Assembly (NCBI GenBank): GCA_002633005.1
Contig: NMRA01000177.1
Coordinates: 452,580 to 516,579, forward strand
Length of the DNA: 64,000 nt
From: Phoronis australis
Taxonomy: Eukaryota; Phoronida; Phoronidae
Direction: 5' to 3'
Below are positions 54,501 through 63,500 of the stretch, piece after piece. The position numbers were made by a program, and so were the translations under genes. Each line of letters begins with the position of its first letter. The stretch's first letter is position 1. Under the pieces are notes generated by a model. It saw only the letters and a program-made list of their open reading frames with translations, had not been told where the DNA came from and did no database searches.

Positions 54501-57500
54501 TGTGTAGAAGGTTGTGGGGATGCGACAGCCCCAACAATTGTCTATTTAGGTGGGGAAGCAACGTAAATAAAAGGTGGCAAATTTGTTTGCACACCGTCCA
54601 CACACCTCCCCCCACGTGGAAACAGTAGTCTTACACCTGCTTTGACAGTTTGCTGTAACAAGCACTTCATTACCTCAAATGTCGCTCAGCTATTTGTAAC
54701 AGAAAACAAAATTCAGCTTCCCTCAGTAAAAATTTTACTGTTTAATGTGGCCAACTTCGCATCACTCAATATGACAGAGAAATGAAATCGTATTATCTCA
54801 TTTTTCCACAATAGTGTAAAACAGGCCAAGCCATATTTTGGCATTTTCAAGTAGAAATTCATGACAGTTTTAGAGTCCTTTGGAGAATGAAAACAGGGTA
54901 ATTCTGGCAATGACTTTGTCCGACATTGGTGACACGTTACTCACCTTGTCTCCTACTAATTCTTTCCATTAATACTTTGCCCATAGACTTACGGCTGTGA
55001 TTCCAAATGTTACACCTGTTTTCCAGGTGGTCACAAGGATGAAGAAATGGAACGAGAAAAGTGGGAGAGGCGCGTGAGGCGTAACTATGGCAACCACCAC
55101 CGCCACAAGAGGTCCTTCAGTCTGGAGCGTAAGGTGGAGACCCTGGTTGTTGTCGATCCCAAGATGGTTCACTATTACAAAGATGAGGACATTGAAACAT
55201 ATGTGCTGACTATAATGAATATGGTAAGTACTGTGAATGCCGGGTCCAGGGCCCTGATTTATGTTTGAGGTTCCATGGCAGATGAATATATCAATTCGCG
55301 TCTCCTAGATGGTTGGATCACAGGATAGTTCACAAAAATAAATATTTTGCACTATTTAGAAATGCAACAAAACTACGGTAAAATTTCGGAGAAAAATGGT
55401 TGCCAAAATTGCTACATTTTCATTTTTTAAAGCTTTCTAACATTCTTGTGACTGCCCACAATTTTTCAAAACATTGTCTCATGGTAGCTGTGGTATTGAG
55501 CCTGAACGCTGAAAAGTGTTAATATGGTCCTTCCCGTCTCATGGAAAGTGTTAATATGGTCCTTCCCGTCTCATGAAAAGTGTTAATATGGTCCTTCCCG
55601 TGTCGTGGAAAGTGTTAATATGGTCCTTCCCGTCTCATGGAAAGTGTTAATATGGTCCTTCCCGTCTCATGGAAAGTGTTAATATGGTCCTTCCCGTCTC
55701 ATGGAAAAAGTGAGAAAATAAGATTTCAATTGTCCGCCACAATGCATCCTAAATTTATCAGAATTTACCGTACTTCAAGTCCAGGGCATTTACTCACAAT
55801 GCCACGTTTTTGCACCAAGATGATTCGTATATTACTTGCTTCTAATAGAATAAATATACGTAAATAAAACAACAATAAGGGATCACTGAAATTTTTGGAT
55901 ATAATAACATCCTTCGTCAACAGAAACGGAAAATTTCAGTGATCCATTTTTGTTGTTTTATTTACGTAAATTTATTCTACTTTTCGACAAACAAGTGTAT
56001 CCTTTAGAGGATCTGGATTGCCTCTTAGTTTTGGATTTATTTTCTACGTTGTTGCTACTAATGAAATTTATTACAACACCTGACTTTCCTTGGTAAGACA
56101 CAAATGGTACTCAAAAGTGCCTGAAATTTCAGAAACTACAAGCCAAGTATACATTGTGACCAAAAACTATACCTAATTCTTACATAAAAGACTAAATTCT
56201 AATTCATTTGGAAAGAAGAAAAAATTCATTGCAAAAATGACAAGTTTGGTCAAAATTTTTTCTGTTATTCTGATGAAATTAGTTATACATTGGTTTGTTA
56301 TATTCAGTAAGGTTGCGCAAATAATTGAAAATTTCGTGTTTCCATCCACCAGGTGGCTACCATGTACCATGATGCGAGTATAGGGAATGCGGTGAACATA
56401 GTGTTGGTGCGAATGATGCTTTTGGAGGAAGATGAGGTATGTTACCATAGCAACGTCTTGTTCACTGTAGAATGTGCAAATTATGGTCATGTAGTTAATG
56501 AATTAAAAAGACAAAAAAGTATGTTTTGAAAGTGCAGTGATTTTCGACCAAAAGAAATTTCTCCAATCTGTGAAAAAGATGAACCCCTTTATGGTGTTTA
56601 GTCGACTTGCATTGTTTTGCAACTATGTGTTATGCTTTTATGTAAGAGATTTGAAGATTTGGACTTGAAAACGATTGTCTGGGAACTCCAATCACATGAG
56701 GGCTCCTGATCATGACCTGTCCCAAATCAACATCAACTGGTTATTATGCAGTGCCTCTGTTTTATAGTAGAGAGTGCATTTTGGAGCCTACGTATTGCGG
56801 TGGGCCAGCATTGAAAAACTTACCGCTGTATGAGCCTTTAGCAAATCCTATGCTGCTAGTTTTGATTTGTGTTTTGTAGTGGAACCATTTGTATTTTTTA
56901 ATACTAGTTGCCGTTTCTTATAATTACTCACGATAAAACTGTGGTAGGAGTGGAGTTCACTGACTGCGTCAACGGGAACATTCTCTGCAGCTGGACTGAC
57001 CTAATTTGCTCTCCGTGGGACTTCAAGTGATCTATTTGTCATTGCCCGGGGCTGATCCAGGATTTTGAGTTAGGGGGCTTGGGCAGAATATTAGCTAGGA
57101 TTTTGCCCGTCAGATATTCGCACCCCGTACTGCCAAATGGAATCTGTGAGAATTTTAGGAGGGCCATGGTCTTCTTGCCCCCCCCTCAAATCCGCCACTG
57201 ATTGCAAAGCCAAGTCCAGCACACCTTTTAAAATTTGTTATAAATTACGGAAACCCAAAAGTGGTCAACCCGCTCGATGATCTGTGAAGTAGACAAACTG
57301 TTTTGTTTTACAGGAATTTTCAAAAATACTTACCAACCTGCACAAGGTTTGTCCTGTGTATGTCTTGGTGATATATTTCCTTCCCACGTGTTTCTCTCAT
57401 TTTAAGATTTCTTTTCAGCAGCGTGATAAGGTGTTCTGCTGACTGAAATTAATTTCATGTTTGTTTACAGTGTATTTCCCTTCTGCTCAGTGTGAAGTGT

Positions 57501-60500
57501 CTTTCCTTTTTTAGATTATTTATCAATATTCGGTTAGCTTATTTAATGAGCTGAGAGTTAGTTTGCTACTTTGCTTTACATGTTTTGTGTCTGCTTCTCT
57601 CAGCCAAATCATAACCACCCGTTATAAAATGTAAACGCCATTTTTAAAAACCAACAGCTTGTAACATGGTTTCTTAGTTGTGTTAATGTTTGAAATGACA
57701 CTTTCGCTTATTCAGCACTTTGATGCTAATTTAGAATATAAGAAAATTTTGGCTTAAATATTTAATTCTGTGTCCCTTCGCGTGTGAGCTATGCTTTATT
57801 CTGCTATTAATTAATATTCCTTTTTCACAAACTGTGCAAATTAGGCGTTGATTTTCAAAAATGCCACCTTACTGGTCACGTGCAATGTTATATTTAGAGT
57901 AGCTTATGCCGTGTGCTGCTACTACAGGCTTTGTGTGGTTTTCAAATTGTTATCTTGCGTTTATCGTTTGTTTAGTAATCCGCAGTATCATAGGCCGTAA
58001 ATTGAAACGTAGGTCTTTGGCTTATGTTGAGATGCGCTGGTTACTTTTTTATAAGTTTGAAATTTGAAAGAGTTAGTTTACGCTGCATTTCAATCTACTT
58101 GCTTGCTGCTTCACTGAACTGTATCTTATTGTGTACTGGGCAATAAGATTTTGTGTACACGTGTTCTGCTAAATATGCGACTCCAATGGACTCACTGCCT
58201 CCCGGATGGAGTGCTGCTTCAGCTGCCAAAATGAGGTACTCTTTTACATAATGCAGAGGTGGTGCCGCTGCATGTTCAAAAGCTAGATGAACGCAATACC
58301 TGGGCAACTGGAAAAAACGGTTACCAAGAAAAGCCTTCAGTCTTGTTCTCACTGTGAGTTACCCGAGAACAACTTGCCCGAGAGCAACTTGCTCCCGTTC
58401 AGTCGAGCGCGTGCACTGCACATCCCACACTTAGTCATAAATACGACACAAACAGGGTTAGACCCTGTACGCATTTAGACATCAATTTTTGATCCGGCGC
58501 AACTGACACGGAGCAAACTGACTCCTGTCAAGTGGCCGTTTACACACTCAACTCACTAACTGTGGCAAGACGGAAATTACAGGCTGGAGAGACTGAATCG
58601 CACATGCGCAGGTTTACAAATGACGAGAGTTGCAGAGAAAAAGAATCCGTATGTTGGTCATTAGGCAAGCGCAGTAGAGATGATCCTTTCCGCCTTGCCC
58701 CAGTTTCGCATTTAGACATATAATTGACACGGAGCAAGATGTTCGGACGCAAACTGCTCTACCTCACCAATGGGTGGCAAAAATTTGTCACCGCGGTGTC
58801 AACTGGCTCCGCGTCAATCCGTTTATACACTTGAACTTTTCGTTCCGTGTCAGCTGATCCGTGTCTAATTTTGAAGTGTAAACGGGACTTAAGTGAGCAA
58901 GCATTAAGCTGTTAATGACTTCTGCCTTGTCTGGAGGTTTGGGTCCGTACTATGACTCGCGCTGAGTAAGTTATCTTGTTAGAAGAAGTTACCTTACCTC
59001 AGTAAGGTGGGGCGATGTCAAGCGTGTGTCATGTTTCCCCAGTACAAATGTCATCCACATTACTACTAAGCCTAGCCATGACTCATGTAAGGTAACTCAG
59101 TGTGGACAAAACTTTAATGCTGAAAAACCATACCCAAGATAATTGTACGAAGCCAAAAAATCCACCCCAAAACAATACCTGAGACTGTGCAGCCCGTCTC
59201 TGCTAGCACCATCTGCAGGAGAGTTTCCTTCAGCACCTCTTGTTTTTTGCCAGGGGTACAGCCAGAATCTGATGGCTTCAAGATGTAACTTTGAACTTTG
59301 AATGCAGGCAAGGTCTATCAGAGTGATCATATACAACAGGACATGTGGAAGCAAAACAGTTCACACTAAAACTAACCTGGCTTACATTTCATTATTTCCC
59401 TGCCTGTAACCTGTGTTTTATCGCTTTTGCTTGTTTTTCACAGAAAGATCTGGTGATCAGTCACCATGCCGACAACACTCTGAAGAGTTTCTGCGCCTGG
59501 CAGAAGAACATTAACCCCAAAGATGACAGCCACGCTAACCACCATGATGTGGCCGTGCTGTTGACTAGGTAGATGTTGTTACTTGTTTTTAGGGTTTAGT
59601 GATTTGTGTTTGTAAGCCCTATTTTCACGTGATGATGAAAATTTTATATTTTGTATTCAGTGGCATTTAGGAAGTGATTTAGAAGGTACGTAACGAACTG
59701 TCAGGAAGTAGGATTGACGACGTAGAACTCTTGAAATTGACTTTATCACATCTGTTCACTGAGAAGTGTTTTGACTCATCATTGTGTGATATCTTTTGTA
59801 TAACTTTGGTTTAAAATTAGCTTTTCTGTTATGTTTCTTTTCTTTTCTTTTGCCTGTATATAAATAAACCCCAGTGTTAACAGCCATTTTAGCAGTCTTT
59901 TTTGTATGAACGTGTTTTGTTCATTGCCAGGTGAAACATCTATTCTGATATGAACAAGTTTTGATAATTGTTTAATAGAACTTCTGTTAATGCCTGGGCA
60001 ACTTTTGTTCTGTGCCAGTTACTATTTATGTTCTGGTATGAACAGGTTTTGTTCTTTACCAAGTAGAATCTAAGTTCGCGCGTGAAGAAATTCTTTTCTT
60101 TTTTCAGATACAACATCTGCTCTCGTATGAACCAGCCATGCAGCACACTGGGACTGGCGCAAGTGTCTGGTATGTGTCAGCCCCATCGTAGTTGTAATGT
60201 GAACGAAGACACTGGCCTGGCACTGGCCTACACCGTCGCCCATGAACTGGGTCACAAGTATGTGCTTATTTATTTTGGTTTGTTTTTTTTTCATGTACAG
60301 GTTACTCTTTGTCTTGTTTTCGCCAACTTCAAACACTGAATCAGTTTCGTCAATATGCATATTTAGTGAAGACATGTCTGGCACTGTTATGATGTGATTT
60401 GCTCACGGAAATGGGATATGAATTGCTCAGTCGCATCAATTGTCAATTATTCTGTGAGATATTTTCCCATTCAGGTAACATTTTAGCAGTAGAAACCTAT

Positions 60501-63500
60501 TGTGCATTAGGATTAATTGGTGTGTGCTGAAAATAGTTACTATACCCATTGTTCACCAGGTCTATAGCGCAGGAATAATTTTCAAAGCACTTTTCCAAGT
60601 GGCATGTAAAAGAGCTTTATAATAATTTTTACTATTTTTTATTTTGACATTTGAACTTTATTCAACAATTCAATTTTATATGAATCTCAGTAAAGACGCT
60701 ATTATCCTTTCATTTTCATTTTATGTCAACATTGAGAGTATTTCATAAAAATTCCAAGAAGTCGTCCTCTCATGCTAATGTGAAACTTTTCATGAAAACA
60801 GCGTTTTGGGAATAGCACAGGAAGTAGTGATTCATACTGTCATTTGATGATGGCTAAATATGAACAGTTTTCTAGGGCCTCACACCACCTCAAACCTGAT
60901 AATAATTTACTTTACGACAAAAGTCTTTGATAGTCTCTGATATTTTTCGTCTTCACTTTTTCATTTATTCTCAGCTTTGGCATGAAGCACGATTCGTACA
61001 TCAACGGCTGTATGGTGAGAGATGGTGACCGGCGCTATGTTATGTCACCACAGTTACATGTGGACACCAGTCCTCTGATTTGGTCCAACTGTAGTCGGGC
61101 GGAAATCACTAAGTTCCTGGAGTAAGTCGTAAAACTCTGTGGTTGGTCTGTGGTATGCAGCTATTGCTTATATTGTGCTCTAGGGAATACAGAAGATGCC
61201 AAAGTCATGGTAATCACATGTCCTGGTGTCTGAGGGCAATTGCATTGCATAGATATAAGAATCTTGTAAGATCACACACGGTTTCCATTCTATAAGTGAA
61301 GATTTTTCACTGCAAGTGCTTTACAAGTATCTTAGGTCTATAGAACACTGCCCATAGTTAGTTGTCCATCAAGACTAGAAATGACAGAGAAATTGTCAGA
61401 TAATTAAATAAGGTTATAATTCTGTAGTAAGCGTACTGGTTTTTGACTAAAGTTGTCGCTCATCATTTTCGCTGTTAGGGAACTTGAATGTCATGACGAA
61501 GAAATAGTATTTTGTTCGAATGTATTTGGTGTGTAGTGTAGATAAAGTATTGTATGCAATCGTAGGAGTATCATTCTGCATTTTGCGTGTATGTTTTGAG
61601 GGATGCAAGAAGCTCAGCTTGAAGTAAATATTGTGCCAGTCACTGGTCTAAAGTGACCATGAAATGTTTGCCGTCTAATGTTGGACATTGATTCACTCTT
61701 GGCTAGTACCCGGATAATTGATACCTTCACTGAAATACTGCAATAGAACACAATTATGCTTCTCTCAATCAGAAAAATGAACTTTATACTTGGCCTTTGG
61801 AACATCTGGTTGAATGTAAGGTGTTGGGCTTTTCAAATAGGAGTCTAAATTTATCACCATATTTTCCCATTTAGCCGTGACTGGGGGTTCTGTCTAGAAG
61901 ATGAACCAGCAGAGCATGACTTTCAGTTCCCAGTCCTGCCACCAGGTGTCATGTATGATGCTGATCACCAGTGTCGTCTGCAGTATGGCCCAGATGCTGA
62001 GTTCTGTGACGGCATTGAGGTGAGTGGAGGGTATAAACAGGGACTTCAGATTGAAGTCACATTACTTTAGAATTAATGATCTGCAAGTTGTTGCAGAATT
62101 ATTTTATGGAGAGACGTGCCTTGTTATTGATTAGTAGTTATGCAAATGAACTGCTGTTAATCTGACTTACATTGACATTTCTTGAAGGAAGAGTTGATAT
62201 TTAGCTCAGGGGAGTACCTGTGAATTAAGCGAGGGGGTTTACTAGAACAGCGGCAGTGTTTTGATGTGCTAGTGCATTTTTTTGATTGTGCATCCTGACG
62301 GGGGCTTTAAGCCCCTGAACCATTCCCCTTGAAAATTTATGTAACTTCAGTGGGTCTGACCCGACAGTTCGCAAATGGCTGGCACTCACTTACGTCTTGT
62401 GTGAGTCATTTAAAAACCTTGCCTCGTAATCACACTGACATCCTGATTGGCTGATACACGTTTGATTGATGGGTGCATCCATTACAGAGTATTTGTAAGA
62501 CACTGTGGTGCCGTGTTGATAACAAGTGCATGACTCGTGTGGAGGCGGCGGCCGAGGGAACACTGTGTGAACAGCATGACTTCTTAAATACTGTACAGTT
62601 CGCTCTCACTCCCAAGAAGGTAGGAAATGATGTGTCTGATGTTGACCATTATTAAAATGACGGATCTTGACTATTCGTTGCCAGCAGCTGTTTGTCTTGG
62701 AAAAAATAATTTTTTTTTTTTGGGTGGACAAGCTTCTAATAGTTTTGTGAGCACCCACCGTGATGGTAGTTGTGCTACAGAACTTGAAATATATTAACGC
62801 ATTAGTTTGATGCTGTTTCATAGTGTTAGTTTATGAAAAAACTAAGTTGGAATTTCACTTCATTTGGTTTTAGTATCTTGGCTATAAATTTTCCTTGAGA
62901 CAAGTTCCTACCACCAATCAAAGCATTTATCTATTCAGGCCATTAAAAATAATGTGTCACGAAACTTTATTTTGTTTTGTATAAGTGAGATTTTCCCATG
63001 ATTTTAAGTAATGTAATATTATGTAACGTGATGTAGCATGATATTATGCTATTTTCCACAGTGGTGCTTTGCTGGAGATTGCGTAACCATCGGTGACCGA
63101 CCAGAGGCCATCAATGGGGAGTGGTCACAGTGGGGCAGTTGGTCAAGCTGTTCAAGGTCATGTGGGGCTGGGGTCAGTTACGCCGAGAGACTCTGTGACA
63201 ACCCTCCGTAAGTTGGTCATGAATTGCACCAGATGTTAGTAGCGCTGAACGACAGTTGATACTAGTCATTACGCAATTTCGTCGTGATGGATCGTCGCTA
63301 GCAGCTGACACACCAACTGTGGAAATTCAGTCTTGAGCGAACCAGAAGCCTTTGTTTGGCAGGTGACATTTGATTCACACCATACAAATTAATTAAGCCG
63401 ATAATATTAAGAGTTGCCGAACAAACCAACCTGTTTGCTTTGACCTTTTGCTTTTGATAGACTAGCCTATTCAAATCTGTGAGTATCCAGTTTTACTATA

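Larger units (their letters stand above)
50492..55026 (+). other. Intron 3 (4.5 kb)
   Basis: Phase 1 intron between the prodomain exon with the cysteine switch and the furin-site exon. It contains a complete 5-bp-TSD element (51603-51761) and a dispersed-repeat block (52385-52745). The rest (for example 53100-54950) shows no coding signal that I can support. Confidence 0.85.
55224..56352 (+). other. Intron 4 (1.1 kb), largely repeats
   Basis: Phase 0. About half of its length is repeat sequence: a minus-orientation dispersed repeat split by a 32-bp tandem array, then a 134-bp hairpin element. Confidence 0.85.
56437..59443 (+). other. Intron 5 (3.0 kb)
   Basis: Phase 0. It holds an inverted-orientation copy of the 5-bp-TSD element (57046-57200) and a minus-orientation copy of the ~0.4 kb GTTTACAC element (about 58465-58890). 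A 33-base exon-like segment at 57314-57346 is noted under findings. The rest is unclassified. Confidence 0.85.

Noticed and set aside
60070-60384. Minus-strand ORF opposite exon 7
   Set aside because: Shadow of the active-site exon.
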